Shown here: in pieces, positions 1 to 7,941 of the stretch
Numbering within the stretch: position 1 is the stretch's first letter
How the letters are laid out: each line of letters begins with the position of its first letter
NCBI GenBank assembly: GCA_013286485.1
Contig: JABDFN010000006.1
Coordinates: 1 to 40,351, forward strand
Reading direction: 5' to 3'
DNA length: 40,351 bases
Source of the DNA: Bacteroidota bacterium
GTDB lineage: Bacteria > Bacteroidota > Bacteroidia > Chitinophagales > Chitinophagaceae
Notes under the pieces: generated by a model
Told to the model about the DNA's origin: nothing
What the model saw: the letters and a program-made list of their open reading frames with translations, nothing else
The model's database searches: none
Translations under genes and position numbers: made by a program

Positions 1-418
1 TGACCCTGCCCCGATATAAAAACAAAACAATAGCAAGTATAGTAAGAACAATATCTTTATAAAAGGTAGCATCGTTTGAGATTTTGATGCAAGCGCCAAA
101 ACAGCCACATTCCTTTACTGTACCTGTGAACAGGGCATAGCCTGTAAGAAATAAAAAGAAAATATTGAGCAATAACAGTATCACCGAAAAAAACCTGAAA
201 GCAGCACCTAGCAAAACTGCTACACCGCATAATATTTCCACAGCGATCATTACCAGAGAAAACCAGAACGCATAACCTGACAGAAAATCGAGGTGAAGTA
301 CTTCGAAAAATTCTTTCATTTTGTACACCAGGCCCATAGGGTCGTTGGCTTTGACGAGGCCTGAGAAAATAAAGAGTACACCAACTACAATTCTAATGAG
401 CCAGAGGAGGTATTTCAT
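1..418 (-). CDS. DoxX/MauE-like inner-membrane protein (BT_3928-like), C-terminus missing
   Basis: Reading the reverse strand from the ATG at 416-418 gives 139 codons without a stop before the window edge, so the C-terminus is cut off. The N-terminus (MKYLLWLIRIVVGVLFIFSG) is a membrane segment followed by a short amphipathic stretch. Three more hydrophobic segments follow, with a CGCFGAC cysteine motif between the third and fourth. Four helices plus a CGCFG motif fit the DoxX/MauE-like family that Bacteroidota annotate as BT_3928-like. Its biochemical role is not established; related families are linked to quinone or disulfide redox chemistry. It lies 34 bases downstream of the DUF1599 gene on the same strand and is probably co-transcribed with it. 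Family call is good; function is unknown. Confidence 0.8.
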   Translation of the reverse strand, partial: MKYLLWLIRIVVGVLFIFSGLVKANDPMGLVYKMKEFFEVLHLDFLSGYAFWFSLVMIAVEILCGVAVLLGAAFRFFSVILLLLNIFFLFLTGYALFTGTVKECGCFGACIKISNDATFYKDIVLTILAIVLFLYRGRV

Positions 419-452
419 AATAATTCAAAAGTAAAAGTTCAAAAAATATAAT

Positions 453-1031
453 TTAATTGTCTTCGTGTATTTTAATTAAAGCAAAGATGGCGTAGTTCAC
501 AATGTCTATAAAGTTCGCATCCATGCCTTCGGAAACTATGGTTTGCCCATCATTTGCCAATATTTGTTTTATGCGCAATAATTTTACGAGTATCAGGTCA
601 ACAAAAGATTGCTGCGACATATCGCGCCATGCTTCTCCGTAGTCGTGATTCTTTTGCAACATAAGGTCTTCTACTTCCTTCATCTTCAATTCGTACCATT
701 TTGTTGCTTCTTCTATACTGAGATCGGTTGGTGCTGATTGCGGTAATGCAAATTGTATGAGTGCAATAACACCATAATTTACAATGCCAATAAATTCACT
801 TTCAATGCTATCTTGTATCTTTTGCTGCCCGTTCTCTTGTATCTGCCGTATGCGCGCCGCTTTGATATATACCTGGTCGACAATAGATACCGGCCTGAGC
901 ATACGCCAGGAGGTGCCATAATCTGCGGCCTTCTTTATATAAAGGTCTTTACATTGAGAAACAACCCTGCGATATTGTTGTAAAGTATGCGACATTTGTG
1001 CTGAAATATTGGTGCTTACACTATCCTGCAT
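453..1031 (-). CDS. DUF1599 protein with two tandem copies of the domain
   Basis: A 192-residue soluble protein. It is built from two copies of one module about 93 residues apart. Copy 1 has DYGTSW (residues 37-42), an IKAARIRQIQ helix and FIGIVNYGVIALI. Copy 2 has DYGEAW (130-135), VKLLRIKQIL and FIDIVNYAIFALI. The repeated D-Y-G-x-x-W and N-Y motifs are those of the DUF1599 family. The family has no experimentally settled function that I know of; all-helical MazG-like folds are a possible comparison but only a guess. The gene is divergent from folP, with 15 bases between the annotated start codons (51 if folP starts at 1083), and is followed by the DoxX-like gene. This DoxX-DUF1599-folP grouping recurs in Bacteroidota. 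Confidence 0.85.
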   Translation of the reverse strand: MQDSVSTNISAQMSHTLQQYRRVVSQCKDLYIKKAADYGTSWRMLRPVSIVDQVYIKAARIRQIQENGQQKIQDSIESEFIGIVNYGVIALIQFALPQSAPTDLSIEEATKWYELKMKEVEDLMLQKNHDYGEAWRDMSQQSFVDLILVKLLRIKQILANDGQTIVSEGMDANFIDIVNYAIFALIKIHEDN

Positions 1032-1046
1032 TTTCTTTGTACTATA

Positions 1047-1928
1047 ATGAGTTTCAAAAATACACTTTTACCCACACAAACCATGATACAAAGCAGGGGG
1101 CGATTGCTGGATCTGTCAACCCCTGTAGTAATGGGTATTCTCAATGCCACACCCGACAGTTTCTATAATAAAGGTAGGGAGAGCAGCACAGATGCATTGT
1201 TAAAAATTGCTGAAAAAATGATATCGGAGGGTGCCGCTATATTAGATATAGGTGGTGCGAGCACCCGCCCGAATGCAGTGACCATAAGTGTAGATGAAGA
1301 GCTGAAAAGAGTAATACCAGTAATAGCAGCTATTCGCCAAAGATTTCCTGATGTATGGCTATCGGCAGATACATTCCATTCGAAAGTTGCAAAGGAAGCA
1401 TATAATGCGGGTGTATGTATTATCAACGATGTGAGCAGCGGCAGGTTTGATAATGATATGTTGTCAACTGTTGCCACGTTGAAAGTGCCCTATATAGCTA
1501 TGCATATGCAAGGTGATCCACAAACGATGCAAAAGAACCCGCAATATGAAGATGTAGTAACTGAAGTAAGAAACACACTGATGAATACCTGCAAGCAATG
1601 CGCTGAAGCAGGCATTACAGATATTATCATAGATCCGGGATTTGGTTTTGGAAAAACAGTGGAACATAATTTTGGGCTACTTAATAACCTGGGCACTTTC
1701 AGAATATTAAGTAGACCTATATTGGCGGGATTGTCGAGAAAGTCTATGATATGCAAAGCACTGGATGTAAAGCCGGAGGAAGCATTAAATGGTAGTACAG
1801 CACTGCATATGATCGCACTACAACAAGGCGCACATATTTTGAGAGTGCATGATGTAAAAGAAGCAGTGGAGGTGGTGAAATTATACAGTCACCTCTCTCC
1901 AGCCTTCTCCAAAGGAGAAGAAGAATAA
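1047..1928 (+). CDS. folP: Dihydropteroate synthase
   Basis: Condenses p-aminobenzoate with 6-hydroxymethyl-dihydropterin pyrophosphate to 7,8-dihydropteroate in cytosolic folate synthesis; this family is the sulfonamide target. The 293-residue product carries the family motifs in order: VMGILNATPDSFY, GGASTRPNA, the INDVSSG stretch, MHMQGDPQTMQ, IIDPGFGFGKT, LAGLSRKS and a late LRVHDVKEA. The TIM-barrel core is complete. An in-frame ATG at 1083 (MIQSRGRLLDLS) aligns better with the usual family N-terminus and could be the true start. The last 13 residues (SHLSPAFSKGEEE) extend past the normal end and are encoded by a palindromic repeat. It is followed after 12 bases by an ABM-domain gene, probably in one transcript. 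Confidence 0.95.
   Translation: MSFKNTLLPTQTMIQSRGRLLDLSTPVVMGILNATPDSFYNKGRESSTDALLKIAEKMISEGAAILDIGGASTRPNAVTISVDEELKRVIPVIAAIRQRFPDVWLSADTFHSKVAKEAYNAGVCIINDVSSGRFDNDMLSTVATLKVPYIAMHMQGDPQTMQKNPQYEDVVTEVRNTLMNTCKQCAEAGITDIIIDPGFGFGKTVEHNFGLLNNLGTFRILSRPILAGLSRKSMICKALDVKPEEALNGSTALHMIALQQGAHILRVHDVKEAVEVVKLYSHLSPAFSKGEEE
1055..1062 (-). promoter_or_regulatory. Putative -7 element of the DUF1599/DoxX transcript
   Basis: The minus strand reads TATTTTTG, a full match to the Bacteroidota TAnnTTTG element, 23 bases before the DUF1599 start codon. No TTG lies at the usual 17-23 base spacing, so the call rests on one box. It falls inside the first codons of folP if folP starts at 1047, which slightly favours the later folP start at 1083. 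Confidence 0.35.
1890..1920 (+). repeat. Small palindromic repeat at the folP 3' end
   Basis: A pyrimidine-rich stretch (CACCTCTCTCC) is followed by a perfect inverted repeat, CTTCTCC-AAA-GGAGAAG (1904-1920), with a 7-base stem and 3-base loop. Its layout resembles the element at 5651-5680: a C/T-rich lead, then a short palindrome with an A-rich loop. It encodes the extra C-terminal residues of FolP. It looks like a dispersed mini-repeat of the kind common in Bacteroidota genomes; membership in one family is inferred from layout, not sequence identity. Confidence 0.5.
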
Positions 1929-1940
1929 TTGTAATATTGT

Positions 1941-2258
1941 ATGATGATAACGAAAACACCTGAACCACCTTATTATGCTGTGATATTTACAAGCGTACGA
2001 ACAGAAGGTGATAAGGGATACAATGCCATGGCGGAAGCTATGGAAGAGCTTGCAAGAGAACAACCCGGCTATTTGGGTATTGAGAGCGCCAGAAATGAAA
2101 TTGGGATTACTGTGTGTTACTGGGAATCTTTAGAGGCAATAAGGCAATGGAAAGAAAATGTACAGCACCTTGCAGCTCAAAAAATAGGGAAAGAGAAATG
2201 GTATGCAAGCTATAGAATACTAATTGCAAAAGTGGAAAGGGAATATGGGAACCCCTAG
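1941..2258 (+). CDS. Antibiotic-biosynthesis monooxygenase (ABM) domain protein
   Basis: A 105-residue single-domain protein. The sequence YYAVIFTSVRTEGDKGYNAM, a central QPGYLGIESAR, then ITVCYWESLEAIRQWKEN and a late WYASYRILIAKVERE match the ferredoxin-like ABM fold. The closest subgroup seems to be the YqjZ-like one, where GYLG...E...G...I..YW is conserved. Members act on small aromatic or quinone-like substrates or haem, usually as dimers; the substrate here cannot be told from sequence. It begins with two ATGs (1941 and 1944), 12 bases after folP, so co-transcription is likely. It has no signal peptide. Confidence 0.85.
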   Translation: MMITKTPEPPYYAVIFTSVRTEGDKGYNAMAEAMEELAREQPGYLGIESARNEIGITVCYWESLEAIRQWKENVQHLAAQKIGKEKWYASYRILIAKVEREYGNP

Positions 2259-2280
2259 CTCCTACATGGGAACTGTTTTT

Positions 2281-3435
2281 TTATCCTATAATATGATGAC
2301 GCTTGAATTCTTTATGCCTGTCGAATAAATAACGGTAGGTGGATAGTATGCGGCTACGTTTAGTACCCAGGTTTTGCGCAATGTTTATCATTTTGGGGTT
2401 GAAATCGCCGATCCATTGCATTTCATAATCCTCATATTTATTCAGTTTTTGAATGTAGGTGCCGCCTTCTACAATAATATAAGCATCCACTCCTTTTCCC
2501 TGAAATTCAGGAATAATGCCAAATACCAATCCTACAAATCGGTTACATTTACCGAACTTTTTGAGCCACAGAAAATATAATTTTTGCAATAGCCCAAAAC
2601 GTCCATTCATGTGTTTGAAAAACTGGTTGAGATCGGGAAGGCTTATCCAAATGGCGACAGGTTCATCTTTATAATATACATACCAGGTGATGTCTTCATC
2701 CATGGCAGGTTTCATAGCCTTAAACATTTTTTGCACCTGGCGTTCTTCAAGGCTTTTACCTCCACCATGTCCCGCCCACGCTTTATTGTACACGTAGGTA
2801 AAATCTTTTGCAAATTTTTCGAGCTGGTCTATTTTAATGTGCACCGCTTTAAAATTGGGATCTGCTGCAACAATACCATGACGATCGTAATATTTTTTTT
2901 CCAACTCGTCTTTTACCTTCAATGCAAAACAAACCTGGTTAAAATAAACCTGAAAGCCATAGTTTTCAAAAAGCTGTTTGTAATAAGAGGGATTATAATT
3001 CATGCAGTACAGCGGTTCATAAAAACCTTCTACCAAAAGTCCCCACCATTTGTCACGTTCACCAAAATTTATGGGGCCATCCATAGCCTGCATACCTTGT
3101 TGCCGTAACCATTCTTTACAATAATTGAAAATAAAGTCAGCGGCTGCCTGATCGTTGATACATTCAAAAAAACCAATGCCCCCAGTAGGCTGTTCTTGCT
3201 TATACTGATTATTTACAAATGCTGCGATCCTGCCAATTGGTTTGCCCTTATCGTCCTGTAAGATCCAACGCGTACAGTTACCTTTTTTGAAGAATTTATT
3301 TTTTGCAGGATCAAATACTTCTTCAACATCCTTATCTAAAGGACGTATCCAATTAGGATCATTTTTATAAATATCTATGGCTACCTGTAAAAACGCTTTT
3401 TTATCTGCATTCGTTTTTACCTCATGCATTTGCAT
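2281..3435 (-). CDS. Large GNAT-like acyltransferase family protein (YghO-like)
   Basis: A 384-residue soluble protein. The N-terminal part (FLQVAIDIYKNDPNWIRPLD, then GKPIGRIAAFVNNQY) and a central DGPINFGERDKWWGLLVEGF belong to a large uncharacterised family distantly related to GNAT N-acetyltransferases. The C-terminal half contains FGIIPEFQGKGVDAYIIVEG, which resembles the acetyl-CoA-binding Q/R-x-x-G-x-G/A loop, followed by MQWIGDFNPKMINIAQNLG, a second hallmark of this family. The substrate is unknown. It is the last gene of a minus-strand run with the L,D-transpeptidase (39 bases upstream) and an unknown secreted protein, and converges on the ABM gene with 22 bases between stops. An in-frame ATG two codons later is an alternative start. 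Confidence 0.7.
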   Translation of the reverse strand: MQMHEVKTNADKKAFLQVAIDIYKNDPNWIRPLDKDVEEVFDPAKNKFFKKGNCTRWILQDDKGKPIGRIAAFVNNQYKQEQPTGGIGFFECINDQAAADFIFNYCKEWLRQQGMQAMDGPINFGERDKWWGLLVEGFYEPLYCMNYNPSYYKQLFENYGFQVYFNQVCFALKVKDELEKKYYDRHGIVAADPNFKAVHIKIDQLEKFAKDFTYVYNKAWAGHGGGKSLEERQVQKMFKAMKPAMDEDITWYVYYKDEPVAIWISLPDLNQFFKHMNGRFGLLQKLYFLWLKKFGKCNRFVGLVFGIIPEFQGKGVDAYIIVEGGTYIQKLNKYEDYEMQWIGDFNPKMINIAQNLGTKRSRILSTYRYLFDRHKEFKRHHIIG

Positions 3436-3474
3436 TGATAAAGAAATATTTTGGCGAAAGATACAGCAAATCTT

Positions 3475-3990
3475 TCAGGGCAGGATATTAATACGCGTAC
3501 CAATTGCAACATGTGAATATAGCTCGTCTATTTCGGTATCTATTATGGCTATGCACCCCCAAGTCCAATCTTTAAGCGTATGTGCATCTCCTATATATCC
3601 TTGCCCGTTTGGTAAGCCATGTATCTTAATATCACCACCGGGGTCTTTGCCAAAACGATGTGCATAATTTCTATCTGCCTGTGAAGGGTAAGCAACAGCT
3701 AAACATTTATGGTAATGACTATTGGGATTCTTCCCGTTTATGGAATATAGGCCTTCCGGTGTGCACATATCTCCTTTAAAATGTTTGGCGCCAATGGGTT
3801 GCTCGCCCAGTGCAATTCTATAAGTTTTCAGCAAATGATGATGCTGAAATAAGAACATTTCTCTTTTTTGTTTGATAACCACAATGCTATCTACATGAGC
3901 ATCAACGGGTAATTCGGAAGAATAGCAAGGTGAAATAAAGAGGGCCCCTGAAACAAGTGCAGTGATAAAAACCAGCAGGTGCATAACCAT
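3475..3990 (-). CDS. Exported L,D-transpeptidase (YkuD/YafK-like)
   Basis: A 171-residue protein with a hydrophobic N-terminal signal (LLVFITALVSGALFISP). The YkuD domain occupies the rest: VIKQKREMFLFQHHHLLKTY near the start, and the catalytic KIHG...WTWGC motif near the end (His about residue 124, Cys about 146). The stretch GCIAIIDTEIDELYSHV, ending in GTRINIL, is typical of the YafK-like branch. Such enzymes use the catalytic cysteine to form or break links to meso-diaminopimelate in periplasmic peptidoglycan. Its exact reaction (3-3 crosslinking, protein attachment or amidase-like) is not visible. It sits between the GNAT-like gene and a short unknown secreted protein, all on the same strand with gaps of 39 and 46 bases. 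Confidence 0.85.
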   Translation of the reverse strand: MVMHLLVFITALVSGALFISPCYSSELPVDAHVDSIVVIKQKREMFLFQHHHLLKTYRIALGEQPIGAKHFKGDMCTPEGLYSINGKNPNSHYHKCLAVAYPSQADRNYAHRFGKDPGGDIKIHGLPNGQGYIGDAHTLKDWTWGCIAIIDTEIDELYSHVAIGTRINILP

Positions 3991-4036
3991 TATTTATGGC
4001 AAGACACGCTTGTCCTAATTTTCCATAAATGAGTAG

Positions 4037-4582
4037 TTAGTTCCTTGCAACTACCTTACAATGTTTGAAAATTCTTAACAATTCTTTGCCCGATTCAGGG
4101 TCTACAATGATTACTGTATCTGATTTGACTATATTAGCTTGTTCTTCCTGCCAGATCGTTTTTTTACCAGAAACAAGGTCTTGTTCTACCCATTGTCCTG
4201 TACCTGCTCGTTCAAAAGAAAATTGGTGTCGGATGAAGTTCTGATCCTTATACATATCACCTACAAAACGATACACATCCTGAAAACCGGTGCTAAAAGT
4301 GTAGGAAGTTTCATTGCTAAAAAAACTTTGTGCCAATATCCTGTCATCTTTTCCATAAAACTTATAACCAATTACCGAATCATGATAATGCTCTTTTATT
4401 TGAAAAGAAGGAGTGGAATAGATGATGAGAGCGGGAGGGCCCTGCCAATTAGGATCAATTTCATTAATTGCCCTCGTGCTACTTTGATTAGTGGATTCCT
4501 TATTACTCTTTGCTTTCGCTTTTTGAGCTAAAGCAGAGTATGTAGCTATAAATAATAAAGATATCGCCAACAGAAGTCTCAT
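4037..4582 (-). CDS. Secreted protein of unknown function
   Basis: I choose the ATG at 4580-4582 because it starts a clean signal peptide (MRLLLAISLLFIATYSALAQ); the reading frame continues 22 codons upstream to 4648 but those residues precede the signal. The 181-residue product should be cleaved after ALA, leaving an N-terminal Gln. The mature part starts with a Lys/Ser-rich segment (KAKAKSNKEST), then a probable beta-rich domain with DSVIGYKFYGKDDRILAQSF and FQDVYRFVGDMYKDQ. I do not recognise a family. It is the first gene of the minus-strand run with the L,D-transpeptidase, so a periplasmic role is plausible. The 137-base gap to the divergent gene at 4720 holds no obvious structure. Confidence 0.7.
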   Translation of the reverse strand: MRLLLAISLLFIATYSALAQKAKAKSNKESTNQSSTRAINEIDPNWQGPPALIIYSTPSFQIKEHYHDSVIGYKFYGKDDRILAQSFFSNETSYTFSTGFQDVYRFVGDMYKDQNFIRHQFSFERAGTGQWVEQDLVSGKKTIWQEEQANIVKSDTVIIVDPESGKELLRIFKHCKVVARN

Positions 4583-4719
4583 ATAAACTGTTTTACAGTA
4601 AACACACAAAATCATGGTTTCCATAAAATTACCTGAAATATTCATCATATTGTTAAGATTCCGTATTCATTAATTAGAGTACCATCAATTTTCAATAAAT
4701 TGTGTGTCATTATACAAGC

Positions 4720-7134
4720 ATGAACAGACCAATCAGGAAAGTAGCCATAATAGGTAGCGGGGTAATGGGCAGCCGTATTGCCTGCCATTTTGCGGGTATT
4801 GGCGTGCATGTGCTTTTACTGGATATTGTGCCCGGCTCGCTTACTGATACAGAAAAAGCCAAAGGCCTGACACTTGATAACAAACAGGTACGAAACCGTA
4901 TTGTAAATGATGCCCTGCAGGCTACACTGAAGAGCCATCCTTCGACTGTATATACAAAGTCCGTTGCTTTGAATATACAAACAGGCAATACAGAAGATGA
5001 TATGCATCTCATTAGCGAATGTGATTGGATAATTGAAGTGGTAGTGGAGCGGCTGGACATTAAACAAAAAGTATTTGAGAGTATTGAAAAACACCGCAAA
5101 CCGGGAACATTAATAACCAGCAATACATCGGGTATACCTATACACCTGATGAGTGAGGGAAGAAGCGAAGATTTTGAACAGCATTTTTGCGGAACGCATT
5201 TTTTTAATCCGCCCCGCTATTTAAAATTGCTGGAGATAATTCCCGCGCCGAAAACAAAACCTGAGGTTATAGACTTCTTAATGGATTATGGCAGCAGGTT
5301 CTTAGGCAAAACCACCGTGCTCTGCAAAGACACACCTGCATTTATAGCTAACCGTGTGGGTGTGTTTGGATTTATGGCCATATTCAAAGCCATGCAGCAA
5401 TTGGGATTGAATGTGGATGAGGTAGATAGTTTAACAGGTACCATATTAGGAAGGCCCAAAAGTGCCACATTCAGAACAGGAGATGTAATAGGACTTGATA
5501 CACTGGTGCATGTGGCTAAGGCATTGCCTGAGAACGTGCCGAATGATGAAGCAAAAGAAATATTTAAGCTGCCGTCTTTTTTAGAAAAGATGATAGCGAA
5601 TAAATGGTTGGGAGATAAGACTGGGCAAGGGTTCTATAAGAAGGTAAAAGGCCCCTCCAACTCCCCTAAAGGGGAGAGTCAAATATTGACGCTGGACTTG
5701 AATACCATGGATTATGTGCCGAAGCAGAAAACAAAATTTGCCACAATAGAAGCTGCCAAGCCTATTGATGATCTTGCGCAACGATTGAACGTATTGTATA
5801 ACGGGCAGGATAAAGCAGGAGAATTTTACAGGATCATTCACCAGTTGTTGTTTGCTTATGTTTCTCATCGCTTGCCGGAAATAGCGGATGAAATTTATAA
5901 GATAGATGACGCATTGAAAGCGGGATTTGGCTGGGAAATGGGAGCATTTGAAAGCTGGGACACATTGGGTGTGCAAAAGACATTGGAGCAAATGAAAGCA
6001 GCCAATATTGCTGCGGCACCATGGGTAGAAGAAATGCTTGCTAAAGGGAATGGCAGTTTTTATAAAACAGAAAGCGGGCAAAGAAAATATTATGATGTAA
6101 AAACACAAAGCTATTTACCAATACCGGGAACAGGTTCATTAATAGTACTTGAGCACCTGGATGAAAAAGTAGTCTGGAAGAACAGCACCTGCAAGTTGTA
6201 TGATATTGGTGATGAGGTAGTAGCACTGAGGTGGAACACCAAAATGAATACAGTAGGCGGCGAAGTGCTGGAGGGTGTGCAAAAAAGCATTGCGATAGCA
6301 GAAGAAAAATATAAAGGACTTGTTATAGCAAATGGTGGTGACAATTTTAGCGCAGGTGCTAATGTGGGATTGATATTTATGTTTGCAACTGACCAGGATT
6401 TTGAGCAGCTGGATTTTGCTATACGACAATTCCAGGCAACAACAATGCGGATACGCTACAGCAGCATACCGGTTGTAATTGCCCCACATGGAATGACATT
6501 AGGCGGTGGCTGTGAAATGTGCCTGCATGCCGATGCAGTGCAAGCTGCTGCAGAAACCTATATTGGGTTAGTTGAAGTAGGTGTGGGATTGATACCCGGT
6601 GGTGGTGGCAGTAAAGAAATGGCTGTGCGAGCCAGCGAGCGAAATATAAAAGAAGACATAGAAGTAAATTATTTGCAACAGTTATTCATCAATGTAGGCA
6701 CCGCTAAAGTATCTACCTCAGCGCAAGAAGGATTTGAGAATTTTATTTTCAGGCCGGGATATGATAGTATATCTATTAATCCTGACAGGAGAATAAGCGA
6801 TGCCAAAAGAAAAGTACTGGCGCTATATGAAGCAGGGTATACGCAACCCACACCACGTCATGATATAAAAGTGCAGGGACGTGGTGGCTTAGGCGGGCTT
6901 ATGTCCGGTATACATGGCTTATGGAGGGGTGGCTATGCCAGCGATTATGATAAATTGATTGCCGAAAAACTGGCCTATGTGATGTGCGGCGGGGACTTGT
7001 CTACACCTACATTAGTAAGTGAACAATATTTACTCGACCTGGAGCGTGAAGCATTTCTGAGTCTTTGCGGACAAAGAAAAACATTGGAAAGAATACAAAA
7101 CATATTGCAAACGGGGAAACCTCTGAGAAATTAA
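4720..7134 (+). CDS. Bifunctional 3-hydroxyacyl-CoA dehydrogenase/enoyl-CoA hydratase (FadN-like)
   Basis: Carries out two middle steps of fatty-acid beta-oxidation. The ATG at 4720 is preferred over an in-frame GTG at 4702 because MNRPIRKVAIIGSGVMGSRI starts right before the Rossmann fold. Order of the 804-residue product: NAD-binding GSGVMG at 11-16; catalytic HFFNPPRY; a C-terminal dehydrogenase domain ending with GQGFYKK near 307; a linker; a second dehydrogenase C-domain-like region; then a crotonase domain with oxyanion-hole NFSAGAN near 541 and both catalytic glutamates (GGGCEM near 597, VEVGVG near 618). Dehydrogenase-first order matches Bacillus FadN and is the reverse of E. coli FadB. 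No thiolase or acyl-CoA dehydrogenase gene lies beside it. The linker holds an inserted palindromic repeat. Confidence 0.93.
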   Translation: MNRPIRKVAIIGSGVMGSRIACHFAGIGVHVLLLDIVPGSLTDTEKAKGLTLDNKQVRNRIVNDALQATLKSHPSTVYTKSVALNIQTGNTEDDMHLISECDWIIEVVVERLDIKQKVFESIEKHRKPGTLITSNTSGIPIHLMSEGRSEDFEQHFCGTHFFNPPRYLKLLEIIPAPKTKPEVIDFLMDYGSRFLGKTTVLCKDTPAFIANRVGVFGFMAIFKAMQQLGLNVDEVDSLTGTILGRPKSATFRTGDVIGLDTLVHVAKALPENVPNDEAKEIFKLPSFLEKMIANKWLGDKTGQGFYKKVKGPSNSPKGESQILTLDLNTMDYVPKQKTKFATIEAAKPIDDLAQRLNVLYNGQDKAGEFYRIIHQLLFAYVSHRLPEIADEIYKIDDALKAGFGWEMGAFESWDTLGVQKTLEQMKAANIAAAPWVEEMLAKGNGSFYKTESGQRKYYDVKTQSYLPIPGTGSLIVLEHLDEKVVWKNSTCKLYDIGDEVVALRWNTKMNTVGGEVLEGVQKSIAIAEEKYKGLVIANGGDNFSAGANVGLIFMFATDQDFEQLDFAIRQFQATTMRIRYSSIPVVIAPHGMTLGGGCEMCLHADAVQAAAETYIGLVEVGVGLIPGGGGSKEMAVRASERNIKEDIEVNYLQQLFINVGTAKVSTSAQEGFENFIFRPGYDSISINPDRRISDAKRKVLALYEAGYTQPTPRHDIKVQGRGGLGGLMSGIHGLWRGGYASDYDKLIAEKLAYVMCGGDLSTPTLVSEQYLLDLEREAFLSLCGQRKTLERIQNILQTGKPLRN
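5651..5680 (+). repeat. Small palindromic repeat inside the FadN-like gene
   Basis: The sequence GCCCCTCCAACTCCCCTAAA continues GGGGAGAGTC. Its core CTCCCCT-AA-AGGGGAG (5661-5676) is a perfect 7-base inverted repeat. It encodes about ten residues (GPSNSPKGES) in the linker just after the first dehydrogenase unit and keeps the reading frame. C-rich elements of this form are scattered through many Bacteroidota genomes. The insertion at a flexible domain boundary suggests it is tolerated rather than functional. Confidence 0.6.
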
Positions 7135-7164
7135 TACTCAATTATAAAAAAGAAAAAAACATCA

Positions 7165-7941
7165 ATGAAACAGACCCTTACCGTAACCCTTATATTTTTT
7201 TTGGCATTAACTACATATGCCCAGCAAAAGCCAACTGCAGAAGAGGCTGAAAATACAATTGCCGGATACCTGAAAGAGATGCAGCATTGGCGAAAGAAAA
7301 AAGGAGAACATAATATAGATTCCGTTTATGCTGTTAACAGACTGCTTGTGCAGTTTATGAGTGATATTGGATATGAAGGGTATACGCTTAATTATGATTT
7401 TAAAAAATTAAACGCGCTTGGCATGCAGGTGCACACATCTGATGATCATCTATGTCGCACTTTTTGTTGGGAGATAGTTGCATACGGTTCTTCTCATTAT
7501 TACAATTATATGATCACTTATTACCAGTCTTCTACACGCGCTATGAGCTATATTAATAAAGAAGGCACCTCTATGACAGATATCTATACTATAAAAACCT
7601 TCGATAACCGGAACGTGTACCTGATAAGGGAAGAAAACGATTATGATTTTAAAGACAGGTTCTCAAGGCTGACAGCACATGTTTTAAAAGACGGGTATTT
7701 TACACTCACCAACTTTTTTTATAATTCCGGCGATTCTACTACATATGCCGGTTATGCATACCGGTTATTTTCTTTCGCAGACAAAGAAAAAAAGTTACCG
7801 AAAGCACACCTGGAGGAAAACAATAAAAAAATGGTCATTCCTATTATTAAAGAAGGGGGCGTTTACCAGGGAGATATGTTTTACAAGTTCGATGGCATGA
7901 AATTCATTTATGATAGTTATGTAGAAAAGAAAAAGAAGTGA
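7165..7941 (+). CDS. Secreted protein of unknown function
   Basis: A 258-residue protein with a signal peptide (MKQTLTVTLIFFLALTTYA) likely cleaved before QQKP. A short charged helix (AEEAENTIAGYLKEMQHWRKKKG) follows, then a mixed domain rich in aromatic residues (SSHYYNYMITYYQSS, YFTLTNFFYNSGDSTTYAGY) that looks beta-rich. I recognise no family. It starts 30 bases after the FadN-like gene, and its stop overlaps the start of the next gene by four bases (GTGA), so the two are very probably translationally coupled. A periplasmic or outer-membrane-associated role alongside the TPR protein is an inference from this coupling. Confidence 0.75.
   Translation: MKQTLTVTLIFFLALTTYAQQKPTAEEAENTIAGYLKEMQHWRKKKGEHNIDSVYAVNRLLVQFMSDIGYEGYTLNYDFKKLNALGMQVHTSDDHLCRTFCWEIVAYGSSHYYNYMITYYQSSTRAMSYINKEGTSMTDIYTIKTFDNRNVYLIREENDYDFKDRFSRLTAHVLKDGYFTLTNFFYNSGDSTTYAGYAYRLFSFADKEKKLPKAHLEENNKKMVIPIIKEGGVYQGDMFYKFDGMKFIYDSYVEKKKK

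Noticed and set aside
2245-2273. Pair of ATGGGAAC sequences near the ABM stop codon, followed by a T-run
   Set aside because: They are direct, not inverted, repeats and form no hairpin, so this is not called a terminator.
2611-3108. Long plus-strand open frame (165 codons) opposite the GNAT-like gene
   Set aside because: It lies wholly inside a gene with clear family motifs, its product is hydrophobic and aromatic-rich as expected for an antisense shadow, and it has no homology-like motif.
5581-6108. Long minus-strand open frame (175 codons) opposite the FadN-like gene
   Set aside because: Its translation is Cys/Phe/Ile-rich and low in motifs, and the other strand carries conserved enzyme domains throughout.
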